Notes: a model not told the origin generated them from the letters alone. A stretch of 64,000 bases of DNA from Methylopila sp. Yamaguchi (GCF_002897035.1 NZ_BAUX01000005.1:124001-188000); one strand, 5' to 3'. Numbered from the stretch's first letter, positions 18,669-28,421 are shown. A program made the numbers and translations.

Positions 18669-20384
18669 TTAGCGGACGCGCCAGCGCTGCAGCCGGCCGA
18701 AGACCAGCGCGTTGAGCGCCACGTGCAGCAGCTTCACGCCGATCGCGGTCGCCATGATCACCGTGCCCATGGCGGCGGCGGAGGCGACGGCGCCGGCCTC
18801 GTCCATGTGAACGATCGCGATCGAGGCGAGCTTGGTGCTGGAGCCGTAGAGGAAGATCACGGCGGAGACCGTCGTCATGGCGTTGACGAAGAGGTAGACG
18901 GCGATGTCGAGGATCGCCGGCATGCAGATCGGCGCGGTGACGCGGGAGAAGGTCCGCCAGAACGGAACCTTGAGCGAGGCGGAGACCGCCTCGAACTCGC
19001 GGTCGATCTGCTTGAGGCTCGTCAGCGCCGTGATGTGCGCGACGGTGTAGTAGTGCGCGACCGTGTTGATCACCATCACGATCAGCGTGCCGTAGAGCAC
19101 GTTCAGCGGGTTCCAGCTGGCGTTGAAGAAGAACACGTAGCCGAGGCCAAGCACCAGGCCCGGCACCGCCATCGGCAGCATGGCGAGGAAGTGCGCGAAT
19201 CCCCGAAGGCGCGGGAACACGATCAGCTTCTCGATGAGATAGGCCCCGACGAAGACGAAGGCCGTGCCGATGACCGCGGTGAGACCGGCGAGCTTCAGAG
19301 AGTTGACGTAGCCCTCCCAGCCGGTGGGCTCGACGTTGGCGAAGTCGTAGTTGTTGAGCGTCAGCGAGAGGTTGTACGGCCAGTAGCGCACGAACGAGCC
19401 CCAGACCGCGACGCCGTAGGTGGCGACGATGGCGCTCCCGACCAGCGCCGTGAAAACGAACAGCGACCAGTCGCGCTGCCGGTCGCGTTTCGGGAAGTAC
19501 GGCGTCGCGCGCGCCGAGAGCAGCGCGGTCTGCCGCTTCTGGGCGCGGCGGTCCACGAAGAAGGCCGCCACCGCCGGGATCAGCAACACGAGGCCGACCA
19601 CCGCGCCCATGGGGAAGTTCTGCTGGCCGACGACCTGGCGGTAGGCGTCGGTCGCGAGCACGTCGAACTGGCCGCCGATCACCTTCGGGACGCCGAAATC
19701 CGTGATGACGAGGGTGAAGACCACGAAGGCCGCGCTGACGAGGCCGTAGCGGGCGCCCGGCAGGGTGATGGTCCAGAAGATGCGGCGCCGGGTCGTGCCG
19801 AGCGCGTCCGCGGCCTCACGAAGACGCCCGTCGGCCAGCGACAGCGCGGTGGTGAGGATCAGCAGCGCGTGGGGGAAGCTGTAGAGCGCCTCCGCCGCCA
19901 CGATGCCGACCGGCCCGTAGAGCGAGGCGCCCATCATCCAGGACTTGAGAATGCCCTGGTTGCCGAACACGTAGATCAGCGCGAGAGCGGCCATCAGCGA
20001 CGGCGCGAAGATCGGGAGCAGCGCCGCGGCCGCGAACAGGCCCTTCAGCGGCATGCGGCTGCGCGTCAGCGCATAGGCGTAGACGAAGGCGAGCGGGATC
20101 ACGATCGCGGTCGCGAGCCCCGCCACCATGACGCTGTTCGCCAGCGAGGCGACCAGCGTCGGCGAACGGACGTAGGCCGCGAAGTTCGCGAGGCCGACGA
20201 ACTGGCCGTCGACGTTCTGCACGCTCTTCGACAGCAGCGTCCACAGCGGCAGCGCGATGATGAGGACGAGGACGAGGCAGACGACCGTGATCAGCGCGCC
20301 CGCGACCTGGGCCTCGCCGAGGCCTGCGCGGCGGAACCCCATGGCCGGCGCCGCCGCGGGCGCAGAGGTTGCGAGTTCGCTCAC
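18669..20384 (-). CDS. phnU: 2-aminoethylphosphonate ABC transporter, fused permease (PhnU type)
   Basis: 571-residue inner-membrane protein with about 12 membrane helices in two homologous permease halves, each carrying an EAA-type coupling loop: EAADALGTTRRRIFWTITLP in the first half and EAVSASLKVPFWRTFSRVT in the second. Most importers use two separate permeases; a single fused chain is typical of the PhnS/T/U-type 2-AEP system. The start is a GTG at 20384 overlapping the ATPase stop by four bases (GTGA), so synthesis is coupled. It works with the ATPase and binding protein encoded just upstream. Confidence 0.88.
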   Translation of the reverse strand: MSELATSAPAAAPAMGFRRAGLGEAQVAGALITVVCLVLVLIIALPLWTLLSKSVQNVDGQFVGLANFAAYVRSPTLVASLANSVMVAGLATAIVIPLAFVYAYALTRSRMPLKGLFAAAALLPIFAPSLMAALALIYVFGNQGILKSWMMGASLYGPVGIVAAEALYSFPHALLILTTALSLADGRLREAADALGTTRRRIFWTITLPGARYGLVSAAFVVFTLVITDFGVPKVIGGQFDVLATDAYRQVVGQQNFPMGAVVGLVLLIPAVAAFFVDRRAQKRQTALLSARATPYFPKRDRQRDWSLFVFTALVGSAIVATYGVAVWGSFVRYWPYNLSLTLNNYDFANVEPTGWEGYVNSLKLAGLTAVIGTAFVFVGAYLIEKLIVFPRLRGFAHFLAMLPMAVPGLVLGLGYVFFFNASWNPLNVLYGTLIVMVINTVAHYYTVAHITALTSLKQIDREFEAVSASLKVPFWRTFSRVTAPICMPAILDIAVYLFVNAMTTVSAVIFLYGSSTKLASIAIVHMDEAGAVASAAAMGTVIMATAIGVKLLHVALNALVFGRLQRWRVR

Positions 20385-21481
20385 GAGGCCGCCGCGGCGA
20401 ACACGCGCAGCGCCTCCGGCGGAAAGGCGACCGGGCGGACGTCGCCCGTCGCGACCCCGAGGTCGCGCATGGCGTTGGCGGAGATGTCGGCCGCGATGAC
20501 CGGCGCGCCGGGCTCGACCGGCGCGAGCTGCGCGCGGCAGAAGGCGCCGAGGAACGCGAGGTCGCCGACCCGGGCGTCGAACCGGTTCGCGGCGTCGGCC
20601 GCGACGGCGCGGGTCTGGACCGCCTCTGGCCGCAGCGCGAGCTTCACCTTCGAGCCGACCGGCGCCCCGGCGTCCTCCGCCACGATGAAGTCGAGCGCGC
20701 CGACCTTCACGCTGCGGGGGCCGGTGACGATCGCGTCGAGGAACGTCATGTGGCCCACGAAGTCGGCGACGAAGGCGGTCGCGGGACGGCGGTAGATCTC
20801 CTCAGGCGTCCCCACCTGCTCGATCACGCCGTGGTTCATCACCACGATGCGGTCCGCCATGGCGAGCGCCTCCTCCTGGTCGTGGGTCACCATGATCGTG
20901 GTGACGCCCAGCCGCTGCTGCAGCGCCCGCATCTCGTCCCGCAGCCGCACGCGCACCTTGGCGTCGAGCGCCGACAGCGGCTCGTCGAGCAGCAGCAGGC
21001 CGGGCGAGGTCGCGAGTGCGCGGGCGAGCGCCACCCGCTGCTGCTGGCCGCCGGAGAGCTGGCCGGGGAACTTCGCCCCCTGCTCGGCCAGGCCGACCAG
21101 CGCGAGCAGCTCCGCGACGCGCGCGTCGATCTCCCGCCGCGGCCGGGAGCGGTTGACGAGGCCGTAGCCGACGTTCTTCGCGACCGTCAGGTTAGGAAAC
21201 AGCGCGTAGGACTGGAACACGATGCCGAAGTCGCGCTCGGACGGCGGCGCCTTCGAGACGTCGCGCCCGCCGATGTGGATCGTCCCCTCATCCTGCGGGT
21301 CGAGGCCGGCGATCGCCCGCAGCAGCGTGGTCTTTCCGCAGCCCGACGGTCCAAGGAAGCAGACGAACTCGCCGCGCGAGACGTCGAGATCGACGTCCTT
21401 CAGCGCCCGGAACCCGCCGAAGCTCTTACCTAGCCCTCGCACGCGGAGGAAAGAGCTGGCGATCGTATCGGCTACGGTCAT
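20381..21481 (-). CDS. phnT: 2-aminoethylphosphonate ABC transporter ATP-binding protein (PhnT type)
   Basis: 366-residue ABC ATPase. It has Walker A in LGPSGCGKTTLLR, the Q-loop in FQSYALFPNLTV, the signature LSGGQQQRVALARAL, Walker B LLLLDEPLSALD and the H-loop in MVTHDQEEAL. The C-terminal part (about residues 245-360) is a TOBE-like regulatory domain. It overlaps the permease gene by four bases. It is separated from the binding-protein gene by about 180 bases holding a large palindromic element. Confidence 0.92.
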   Translation of the reverse strand: MTVADTIASSFLRVRGLGKSFGGFRALKDVDLDVSRGEFVCFLGPSGCGKTTLLRAIAGLDPQDEGTIHIGGRDVSKAPPSERDFGIVFQSYALFPNLTVAKNVGYGLVNRSRPRREIDARVAELLALVGLAEQGAKFPGQLSGGQQQRVALARALATSPGLLLLDEPLSALDAKVRVRLRDEMRALQQRLGVTTIMVTHDQEEALAMADRIVVMNHGVIEQVGTPEEIYRRPATAFVADFVGHMTFLDAIVTGPRSVKVGALDFIVAEDAGAPVGSKVKLALRPEAVQTRAVAADAANRFDARVGDLAFLGAFCRAQLAPVEPGAPVIAADISANAMRDLGVATGDVRPVAFPPEALRVFAAAAS

Positions 21482-21520
21482 GGCGTCGGGCTCCTGCTCA
21501 GCGCTGACGGAGACGAACTG

Positions 21521-21629
21521 CGTGCTTCGAGACGCCTCGCGGCGCGAGGCTCCTCAGTATGAGGAGGTTTCGACGAACGCCGAAGCGCCTCATGGCTCGA
21601 GGAGGCCCGAAGGGCCGTCTCGAAGCACG
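21521..21629. repeat. 109-base palindromic intergenic element between transporter genes
   Basis: The outer arms are a perfect 14-base inverted repeat (CGTGCTTCGAGACG at 21521-21534 and its complement at 21616-21629). Inside are further paired segments: CTCGCGGCGCGAG, CTCCTCAGTATGAGGAG and GGCCCGAAGGGCC. This looks like a dispersed Hyphomicrobiales palindromic repeat. Between binding-protein and ATPase genes it would form a multi-branched RNA. Such structures often let a binding protein be made in excess over its transporter. Confidence 0.85.
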
Positions 21630-21663
21630 CACCGCGCGCGGAGACAGCCCTTCGGCAATTGGC

Positions 21664-22683
21664 TCATTTCTTCGGCGCGGCCTTGGACTCGTAGCGCTTC
21701 GACCATTCGGCCAGCACGCGTTCGCGGTTGTCCGCCATCCACGACAGATCGTTCTTGATCATCGCCTGCTCGGCGCCGGCGGGGTAGTTCGCCGGGATGT
21801 TCTCGACGCCGGGATAGGCGACGATCGCGTAGGTCTTGGAGAACAGCGCGTTGGCTTCCTTGGTCGCGACCCAGTCCGCGATCTTCTTCGCCACGTCGAG
21901 GTTCTTCGCGCCCTTGACGATGGCGCTCGCCTCCATCTCCCAGCCGACGCCCTCCTTCGGCAGGATGACCTCGATCGGGGCGCCCTTGGTCTTCTCGGAA
22001 GCCCCGCGCATGTCGAGCGCGAGGCCGATCACGCGCTCGCCGCGCGCGGCCTGCACGCAGGGGGCGGAGCCGGAATGCAGATAGGCGGCGATGTTCTCAT
22101 GGAGCCCGTCCATGAACTTCCACCCCTCCTCCTCGCCCATGCTCTGCAGCCAGCCGGCGACCATGAGGTAGCCGGTGCCGGACGAGGCCGGATGCGGCAT
22201 CACGATCTTGCCCTTGAACTCGGGCTTGAGCAGGTCCTTCCACGAGGCGGGCGCCGCCGCGCCGCCGGCCTCCGCCGTGTTGAAGCAGATCGCGCCGAGG
22301 AAGGCGTCCATGCCCGTCCAGGCGTAAGGCTCCTTGGGATCGCGGAAAATTTCCTTGAGCTGGTCGGCCCCGGCCGGCTTGTAGGCCTCCAGCAGACCGG
22401 CCTTCTCGAACATCAGCAGGCTCGACGCCGCGAGGCCGACCACCATGTCCGCCCGCGGGTTGTCCTTTTCCGCGAGGAAGCGCGCAGTGATGACGCCGGT
22501 GGAGTCGCGCACCCAGGCGACCTCCGCCTCGGGAACGGCGGCCTCGATCGACTGCTTGAACGGCCCGAGCTGATCGTTCTCCAGCGCGGTGTAGATCGTC
22601 ACCTTCGTCTTGTCGGCGAACGCGGCGCCCGGCGCCGTCAAAGCAAAAATGGCGGCAGCGCCGGCCAAGATCCAAGTCTTCAC
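21664..22683 (-). CDS. phnS: 2-aminoethylphosphonate periplasmic binding protein (PhnS type)
   Basis: 339-residue exported protein with a signal peptide (MKTWILAGAAAIFALTAPGAAFA, cleavage near AFA-DK). The mature part is an Fe3+/spermidine-type class II solute-binding fold: VTIYTALE at the start, STGVITARF, and PASSGTGYLMV in the hinge region. In this cluster it should capture 2-AEP for the fused permease and ATPase. It is the first gene after an AT-rich gap downstream of phnY, so it may have its own promoter. Confidence 0.88.
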   Translation of the reverse strand: MKTWILAGAAAIFALTAPGAAFADKTKVTIYTALENDQLGPFKQSIEAAVPEAEVAWVRDSTGVITARFLAEKDNPRADMVVGLAASSLLMFEKAGLLEAYKPAGADQLKEIFRDPKEPYAWTGMDAFLGAICFNTAEAGGAAAPASWKDLLKPEFKGKIVMPHPASSGTGYLMVAGWLQSMGEEEGWKFMDGLHENIAAYLHSGSAPCVQAARGERVIGLALDMRGASEKTKGAPIEVILPKEGVGWEMEASAIVKGAKNLDVAKKIADWVATKEANALFSKTYAIVAYPGVENIPANYPAGAEQAMIKNDLSWMADNRERVLAEWSKRYESKAAPKK

Positions 22684-22805
22684 CGCTGTATCCCCGTCAA
22701 TGCGCCGCGACAGCGGCTGTTTTCGATTGCGTTTACGCCGATATTTTATTCAACCTTTGTTGCAGTTATCTGACAAGATTTCTTTTTATTCACCGGCGCC
22801 CAAAC
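22684..22805 (-). promoter_or_regulatory. AT-rich gap upstream of the binding-protein gene
   Basis: This 122-base stretch between phnY and phnS is strikingly AT-rich for this genome (about 22735-22795) and includes TTGTCA and TAAAAT-like hexamers on the minus strand. It is a good candidate for a separate promoter for the transporter genes, but spacing is not ideal and no start site can be fixed. Confidence 0.4.
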
Positions 22806-24257
22806 TTACGCCGTCCAAGGCATCGACCAGGTACGGACGTTTGTGAAGCTCTTCATGGCCTCGACCACGCCCTCTTTGTAACCGAGGCCGGAATCCTTGA
22901 TCCCGCCGAACGGCGACATCTCGATGCGATAGCCCGGGACCTCCCAGACGTTGACCGTGCCGACCTCGAGCTCCGCCACGAAGCGCGAGACGTAGTCGAG
23001 GCGATTGGTGCAGACGCCCGACGACAGGCCGTATTCGGTGGAGTTCGAGATGCGGATGACCTCCGCGATGTCGTTCGGGCAGCGCACGATCGGGATCACC
23101 GGTCCGAAGGTCTCCTCGTGCACCAGTTCGCAGTCGTACGGCACATGGTCGACGACGGTCGGGGCGAACAGCGCGCCTCGGCGGGGCGCCCCGTGCAGAA
23201 CCTCGGCGCCCTTGGCGACCGCGTCGTTCACGCGGCCCTCGAACTGGATCGCCGAGCGTTCGTTGATCACCGTGCCGACGTCGGTCGCAGGATCCATCGG
23301 ATCGCCGCACTTCAGCTTCTTCGCCTTCTCGACGACGAGCTTGGAGAATTCGTCGGCGACGCTCTCGACGACCAGAATGCGCTTCACGGCGGTGCAGCGC
23401 TGGCCGGAATTCTTGGTGGCGCCGGTGACGGCGAGCTCCGCCGCCTTGTCGAGATCGGCGTCCTCCATCACGATCAGAGGATCGTTGCCGCCGAGCTCCA
23501 GCACGATGCGCTTGTAGCCCGCCGTCTTGGCGATGTGCTTGCCCACCCGCACCGAGCCCGTGAAGGTCACGAGGTCGGCGTCGGGGTCGGTGATCATGGC
23601 GTCGCCCATCGTCGACGGGTTGCCGGTGACGACGGACAGCATCTCCGGCGGCAGGCCCGCCTCGTAGAGCACGTCCGCGAGCGCGAGCGCGGTCAGCGGC
23701 GTCAGTTCGGTGGGCTTCAGCACCAGCCGGTTGTTGGTGGCGATCGCGGGCGCGAGCTTGTGGCTCACCATGTTGAGCGGGTGGTTGAACGGCGTGATCG
23801 CCGAGATCACCCCCAGCAGCGGCAGCCGCGTCGTGAAGATCTTGCGCGCTTTTCCGTTCGGCGAGATGTCGCAGGAATAGATTTCGCCGTCGTCCTTGAT
23901 GGTGAGCTGGGCCGCGAACGACCAGACGTCGTAGGCCCGACTCGCCTCATAGAGCGAGTCCTTCCAGCAGAGGCCCGCCTCGGCGGTGATCAGCCGGGCG
24001 AACTCCTCCTTGCGGTCCCGCAGCAGCTCCGCCGTCTTCTGCAGGATCTGCTGGCGCTCGTAACGGGTGAGCGTCGGCTTGAAGGCCTTGGCCTTGGCGA
24101 AGGCTTCTCGGACGTGTTCGGCGCGGGCGGCGGGAACCGTGCCGACCACCGAATTGTCGTAGGGGTTCTTCACCTCGACGATGTCGTCGGTCTGGACGAG
24201 ACGTCCCGCGATCCGCATCGATTCCTTGCGGAAGGGCGGCTTGACGTTGGCGTTCAT
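22806..24257 (-). CDS. phnY: phosphonoacetaldehyde dehydrogenase PhnY
   Basis: 483-residue NAD(P)-dependent aldehyde dehydrogenase. Seen motifs: cofactor-binding region [14 protein letters not shown], the general-base Glu in [17 protein letters not shown], and the catalytic Cys in [11 protein letters not shown]. In the PhnWAY pathway it oxidises phosphonoacetaldehyde to phosphonoacetate. The start at 24257 (MNANVKPPF) lies two bases after the phnA stop; longer upstream in-frame extensions overlap phnA and are rejected. Assignment to PhnY rather than a general aldehyde dehydrogenase rests on its position between phnA and the 2-AEP importer. Confidence 0.9.
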   Translation of the reverse strand: MNANVKPPFRKESMRIAGRLVQTDDIVEVKNPYDNSVVGTVPAARAEHVREAFAKAKAFKPTLTRYERQQILQKTAELLRDRKEEFARLITAEAGLCWKDSLYEASRAYDVWSFAAQLTIKDDGEIYSCDISPNGKARKIFTTRLPLLGVISAITPFNHPLNMVSHKLAPAIATNNRLVLKPTELTPLTALALADVLYEAGLPPEMLSVVTGNPSTMGDAMITDPDADLVTFTGSVRVGKHIAKTAGYKRIVLELGGNDPLIVMEDADLDKAAELAVTGATKNSGQRCTAVKRILVVESVADEFSKLVVEKAKKLKCGDPMDPATDVGTVINERSAIQFEGRVNDAVAKGAEVLHGAPRRGALFAPTVVDHVPYDCELVHEETFGPVIPIVRCPNDIAEVIRISNSTEYGLSSGVCTNRLDYVSRFVAELEVGTVNVWEVPGYRIEMSPFGGIKDSGLGYKEGVVEAMKSFTNVRTWSMPWTA

Positions 24258-24259
24258 GA

Positions 24260-25510
24260 TCAGCGCACCAGGTTGAGCGCGACGTCGAAGACGTCGAAGT
24301 TTCGGAGCGTCCGGCCGGCGGGAACCTCGATCGCGCGGTTCGCGATCATCGGCACGGTCTGTTCGGTCAGGCCGCCGTGGCTGCGCAGCGGCTCGGTGAG
24401 GCCGGAAAGATCGTGCTTGGCGGCGGACGTGCCGAGCACCTTGTGGCGGTCGCAGAGCACGACGACGTCCCCGATGCGGTCCGCCGGAAGCTCGAAGCGC
24501 CGGCACGCCTCTTCGGCCGAGATCGCGACCGTCACGCCGGGGGTGGCCTTCGCGACCTCGATGACGGCGTCCGCTTTGTCCGCGTCGACATAGACGGTGG
24601 CGAAGGAGCCCAGCGCGCCGTGGTGCGCGACATAGGGGTCGGTGATCGGCAAAATCACGCGCGTGGTCCCGGCGCCGAGCCGCTGGTCCAGGATCTCCTG
24701 CAGATAGATCACGTCGGGCTCGCCGTTCGGGAGATGCTTGTCGTTCATGCCGTGATCGGCGGTCATCACGAGCGTGCAGCCGGCGGCGTCGAGCTGCCCG
24801 ACGTATCCATCGAACATGGCGTAGAAGCTGTTCGCGACCTCGGACCCCGGCGCCGCCTTGTGCTGCACGTAGTCGGTGGTCGAGAGGTACATCACATCAG
24901 GCCGGAAGCCGTTCAGCAGCTTTACGCCCGCGGCGAAGACGAACTCCGAAAGGTCTGCGGAATAGACCTCCGGAAGCGGCTTTCCGACGAACTCCAGGAC
25001 GTTCTCGACGCCGTTCTCGGCGAAGTTCGCCCTGTCCGCCTTCTCCGACGAGAACGCAATCGCCGTGCCGGACGCGAAGTCGAGGCCCTTGCCGAGCAGC
25101 GTGCGCAGCTTGTCCTTGGCGGTCACCATCGCGACCTTGAAGCCGGCCTTCTGGAACTCCGCCAGGATGGTCGGCGCGCGGAGAAACCGCGCGTCGTTCA
25201 TCATCACTTCGACGCCCGCCTCGCGGTCGTAGAAGAAGTTGCCGGCGATGCCGTGCACGGCCGGCGGGCGGCCCGTGATGATCGAGAGGTTGTTGGGGTT
25301 GGTGAAGCTTGGAATCACCGAGAGCGCGGTGGTGTTCGCCCCGGTCCGCATCAGCCGGTCGAGGTTCGGCGCGAGGCCGGCGGCGATCGCCTCCTCGATG
25401 TAGCCCGGCTCCGACCCGTCGATGCAGATCACGACGACCGGCTTCTCGGGCCGCCGGTAGCTCCGGCCGTTGACGACCACGTCCGCGCCGACGCTCACGT
25501 GCATGTTCAT
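24260..25510 (-). CDS. phnA: phosphonoacetate hydrolase PhnA
   Basis: 416-residue zinc enzyme of the alkaline phosphatase superfamily that splits phosphonoacetate into acetate and phosphate. Metal site 1 begins at [12 protein letters not shown]. The nucleophile Thr is expected in [26 protein letters not shown] supplies further ligands, and the late His lies in [11 protein letters not shown]. The length is typical. It sits directly between phnW and phnY, the exact order of the PhnW-PhnA-PhnY pathway, so the function is well supported. Confidence 0.94.
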   Translation of the reverse strand: MNMHVSVGADVVVNGRSYRRPEKPVVVICIDGSEPGYIEEAIAAGLAPNLDRLMRTGANTTALSVIPSFTNPNNLSIITGRPPAVHGIAGNFFYDREAGVEVMMNDARFLRAPTILAEFQKAGFKVAMVTAKDKLRTLLGKGLDFASGTAIAFSSEKADRANFAENGVENVLEFVGKPLPEVYSADLSEFVFAAGVKLLNGFRPDVMYLSTTDYVQHKAAPGSEVANSFYAMFDGYVGQLDAAGCTLVMTADHGMNDKHLPNGEPDVIYLQEILDQRLGAGTTRVILPITDPYVAHHGALGSFATVYVDADKADAVIEVAKATPGVTVAISAEEACRRFELPADRIGDVVVLCDRHKVLGTSAAKHDLSGLTEPLRSHGGLTEQTVPMIANRAIEVPAGRTLRNFDVFDVALNLVR

Positions 25511-25534
25511 GGGACCAAACCTCTCGATCTCGTC

Positions 25535-25564
25535 ATCCCGGTCGGCTGAGGGCCGAGCCGGGAT
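25535..25564. repeat. small palindromic element between phnA and phnW
   Basis: Hairpin with ATCCCGG / CCGGGAT arms at 25535-25541 and 25558-25564, extended inward by CGGC/GCCG-type pairing. It is followed by more complementary GATC/CGGCC stretches to about 25635. It resembles the other CCGG-rich intergenic elements in this window. Confidence 0.6.
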
Positions 25565-25637
25565 CGTGCGCTGGATGGACGCTCTTTCGGATCACGATCC
25601 GGATCGGCCTCCCGGCCGTCCGGAACGACGGCAGGGC

Positions 25638-26780
25638 TCAGGCCGCCGACTTCAGGCCGACGCCCATGTCCTTCAGCACCTCGGACACCACGCCGACGAA
25701 GGCCTTCATGTCCTTCGCGTGCAGGTCGCCGATGCAGCCGATGCGGAAACTGTCGGCCACCGTCAGCTTGCCGGGGTAGATCACATAGCCGCGGTCCTTC
25801 AGCGCGTCGTAGAAGCGCTGAAACGCGAAGGCCGGGTCCTTGGGCATGTGAAAGGTCACGATGATCGGGGCCTGCCGCGCCTCGGGCAGCAGCGTCTCGA
25901 AGCCAAGCGCCCGCATGCCGTCGATCAGGATGCGGGCGTTGTCGGCGTAACGCTCGCCGCGCCCGGCCACGCCGCCCTCGGCCCAGAACTCCTTGAGCGC
26001 CTCATGAAACGCGACGATGACGTGGATCGGCGGCGTGAAGCGGTACTGGCCGGTCGTCGAGATCGCCTGGTGCTGGTCATGGAGATCGAGCACCAGCGTG
26101 GTGGCGTTGCCCTTGGTCTCCGCCAGCGCCGTCTTTCGGGCGAGCACGAAGCCCAATCCCGGAACGCCCTGGATGCACTTGTTCGAGGAGGCCGCGACCG
26201 CGTCGAAGGCGAGATCGCGGGCGTCGAGCGGCAGCGCCCCGAAGGCGCTCATGGCGTCGATCAGCAGGCGGCGGCCGTGCCGGGCGACCAGCGCCGCGAT
26301 CGCCTCCACCGGGTTGCGGATGCCGCTCGTGGTCTCGCAGTGGACGGCGAAGACATGGGTGATCGTGGGGTCGGCCTCGAGAATCCGCTCGATCTCCGCG
26401 AGGTCCGGGGGCGTGTCCTCGGGCGTCTCAAGCATCACGTTGGCGCGGCCGGCGACGTCGAGGATCTTCTTGGCGCGCAGGCCGTAGGCGCCGTTCACCA
26501 GCACCAAGATCTTGCCGGAGCGGGGCACGAAGGTCGTCAGCATCGCCTCGACCGCGAAGGTGCCGGAGCCCTGCATCGGAACGGTCACGAACTCCGCCTC
26601 GCCGTGGATGATCTTCGGCAGGCCGTCGAGAACCGCCTTATTGATCGCGATGAAGGTTGCGTCGCGCGAGCCCCAGTCGTGGACCATGACCGCCTTGACG
26701 GCCTTGGAGGTCGTCAGCGGGCCGGGCGTCAGCAGCAGCGGGTCGCCGGTTTCGGATCGGGCGATGGAGGCGGAGGCCAT
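25638..26780 (-). CDS. phnW: 2-aminoethylphosphonate-pyruvate transaminase PhnW
   Basis: 380-residue PLP enzyme of aminotransferase class V that converts 2-AEP and pyruvate to phosphonoacetaldehyde and alanine. Family features seen: LLLTPGPLTTSKAVK near the N-terminus, HDWGSRD, PMQGSGTFAVEAML, and the PLP Lys in AASSNKCIQGVPGLGF. The start at 26780 (MASASIARSE) is chosen because the upstream extension of 29 residues is unlike the family and runs into the LysR intergenic region. It is the first gene of the phosphonate cluster, divergent from the LysR gene. Confidence 0.94.
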   Translation of the reverse strand: MASASIARSETGDPLLLTPGPLTTSKAVKAVMVHDWGSRDATFIAINKAVLDGLPKIIHGEAEFVTVPMQGSGTFAVEAMLTTFVPRSGKILVLVNGAYGLRAKKILDVAGRANVMLETPEDTPPDLAEIERILEADPTITHVFAVHCETTSGIRNPVEAIAALVARHGRRLLIDAMSAFGALPLDARDLAFDAVAASSNKCIQGVPGLGFVLARKTALAETKGNATTLVLDLHDQHQAISTTGQYRFTPPIHVIVAFHEALKEFWAEGGVAGRGERYADNARILIDGMRALGFETLLPEARQAPIIVTFHMPKDPAFAFQRFYDALKDRGYVIYPGKLTVADSFRIGCIGDLHAKDMKAFVGVVSEVLKDMGVGLKSAA

Positions 26781-26889
26781 AAGCGTCTCGTCCAGCTCGT
26801 CGTTGATGACGAGAGCGAGGCTAGCCGCTCGGTCTCGAATAGGTCCAATATGGAGTTTGCATCGCACCTATAGACGGGATCTATGCGAA
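26781..26889. promoter_or_regulatory. divergent phnW / lysR intergenic region
   Basis: A 109-base gap between two divergent starts, the classical site for LysR binding. It includes the lower-GC stretch around 26835-26885 and ATAGG/CCTAT-like half-sites near 26840 and 26868. A T-N11-A site is plausible but I cannot fix it. Confidence 0.45.
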
Positions 26890-27765
26890 ATGGCGATCAG
26901 TTCGTCGGGCCTCGCCGCCTTCCACGCGGTCGCCCAGGCCGAGAGCTTCACCAAGGCGGCCCGCGCCCGAAACGTCAGCCAGCCGACCCTGTCCGCCCAG
27001 GTGCGCGCGCTGGAGGAAGCCTACGGCGTCCGCCTGTTCGACCGCGTCGGGCGCAGCGTGAAGCTGACGCCGCTGGGGCAGAGCCTGTTCGTCATCACCG
27101 CGCGCCTGTTCGCCGCCGAGGACGAGGCCGAGGCGCTGCTCGCGGGCGTCCGCACGCTGTCCCGCGGGCATCTCCGGATCGCGGCCGACAGCGCCGCCCA
27201 TGTGATGCCGGCGCTCGGCCGCATCCGCGAGCGGCACCCCGGCCTCACCTTCTCGCTCTCCATCGGCAACTCGTCCGACGTGCTGAGCCAGCTGATCGAC
27301 TACGCCGCCGACGTGGCGGTGACGGCCAAGCAGACCTCCGACCCGCGCATCCGCAGCGTGCGGCTGAGCGCGGACCGCCTCGTGGGCTTCGTCCGCGCCG
27401 ACCACGCCTTCGCGGGCCGGCCGTCCGTTCCGATCGAGGCCTTCGTCGGACAGGACGTGGTTTTGCGCGAGCGGGGCTCCGTGACCCGCGAGGTGTTCGA
27501 GCTGCGGCTGGCGGAGGCCGGCGTGCGGCCCGGCCATCTGCTCGAGGTGCAAACCCGCGAGGCGGTGCGCGACGCGGTCGCCACCGGCTTCGGGATCGGC
27601 GTGATCTTCGGCGCCGAGTTCCGCGACGGCGAAGGTCTCGCCCGCATCGAGATCACCGGCGCGGACCTCGCCGTCGCCGAATACGCCGTGTGCCTGGAGG
27701 AGCGCCGCCGGATCCCGTTGGTGCGCAGCTTCATGGAGGCGGTGCAACAGATGGACGAGCGCTGA
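26890..27765 (+). CDS. LysR-family regulator of the phosphonate cluster
   Basis: 291-residue regulator. The N-terminal winged helix reads LAAFHAVAQAESFTKAARA then VSQPTLSAQVRALEEAYGVRLFDR, the standard LysR signature. The rest is a periplasmic-binding-like effector domain. The ATG at 26890 is chosen because it begins exactly at the family's N-terminus; the frame is open further upstream without relevance. Divergence from phnW and absence of other targets nearby make it the likely activator of the 2-AEP genes, with a pathway metabolite as probable effector. Confidence 0.9.
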   Translation: MAISSSGLAAFHAVAQAESFTKAARARNVSQPTLSAQVRALEEAYGVRLFDRVGRSVKLTPLGQSLFVITARLFAAEDEAEALLAGVRTLSRGHLRIAADSAAHVMPALGRIRERHPGLTFSLSIGNSSDVLSQLIDYAADVAVTAKQTSDPRIRSVRLSADRLVGFVRADHAFAGRPSVPIEAFVGQDVVLRERGSVTREVFELRLAEAGVRPGHLLEVQTREAVRDAVATGFGIGVIFGAEFRDGEGLARIEITGADLAVAEYAVCLEERRRIPLVRSFMEAVQQMDER

Positions 27766-27766
27766 G

Positions 27767-28417
27767 TCACGGATCGGAGGCGCCGGACGCAGCTTCGAGA
27801 AGCGCCAGAAGCTCGCGCCGGCCGTCGCGCTCGACGAACCCGAGAAGCACGGCCGCCGCCGCGGCGCGGGCGCGTCGTGTCAGTTCGGCGGCCGGAATTT
27901 CGCCCGCCGTCCAGAACGACAGCACGCCGCGGAAGGCGACGGCGAGCTGATCCGGGAGCGCGGCGATCGCAACAAGCCTCGTCCCGGCGGCCAGCCCGGC
28001 GCCTGCGCCAAGCGCCTCGGTCCAATAGGCGCTCGAATTCGAAGACACTCCGCCCGGCTCGGCGCCCGGCGAGCCGATCGCCGCCATCACGGCGCGGTTC
28101 ACATCCGGCGCGCCGAGCATGACCTCGACGGCGACATCGACCGCGACGAGAACGCGCCCGCCCGCGTCGTCAGGAAGCGCGGCCGTCGCGAGACGCTGGC
28201 TCATCGCGTCGATGCGGCGCGCCGACAGCGCGAGCATGATCGCGGCCTTGCTTCCAAACTGGTTGAAGGGCGTCGCGAAACTCACGCCGGCCTCCTCCGC
28301 GAGGTCTCGCATCGAGAACGCCGCGGCGCCGCGCCCGAGGAGGCGCTCGGCGGCGTCCAGGACGCGCTCGCGCATGGCCGGCTTCGGCCGCTCCGTTCGA
28401 GGCTTGTCTTGAACCAT
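27767..28417 (-). CDS. TetR/AcrR-family repressor
   Basis: 216-residue protein with an N-terminal TetR helix-turn-helix (about residues 16-60: RERVLDAAERLLGRGAAAFSMRDLAEEAGVS in parts, then FNQFGSKAAIM in the recognition region) and a helical ligand-binding domain. It is divergent from the SDR gene, and a perfect 9-base inverted repeat lies just beyond its start codon. It most likely represses itself and the SDR gene until an unknown small molecule is bound. Confidence 0.88.
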   Translation of the reverse strand: MVQDKPRTERPKPAMRERVLDAAERLLGRGAAAFSMRDLAEEAGVSFATPFNQFGSKAAIMLALSARRIDAMSQRLATAALPDDAGGRVLVAVDVAVEVMLGAPDVNRAVMAAIGSPGAEPGGVSSNSSAYWTEALGAGAGLAAGTRLVAIAALPDQLAVAFRGVLSFWTAGEIPAAELTRRARAAAAAVLLGFVERDGRRELLALLEAASGASDP

Positions 28418-28421
28418 GGAG

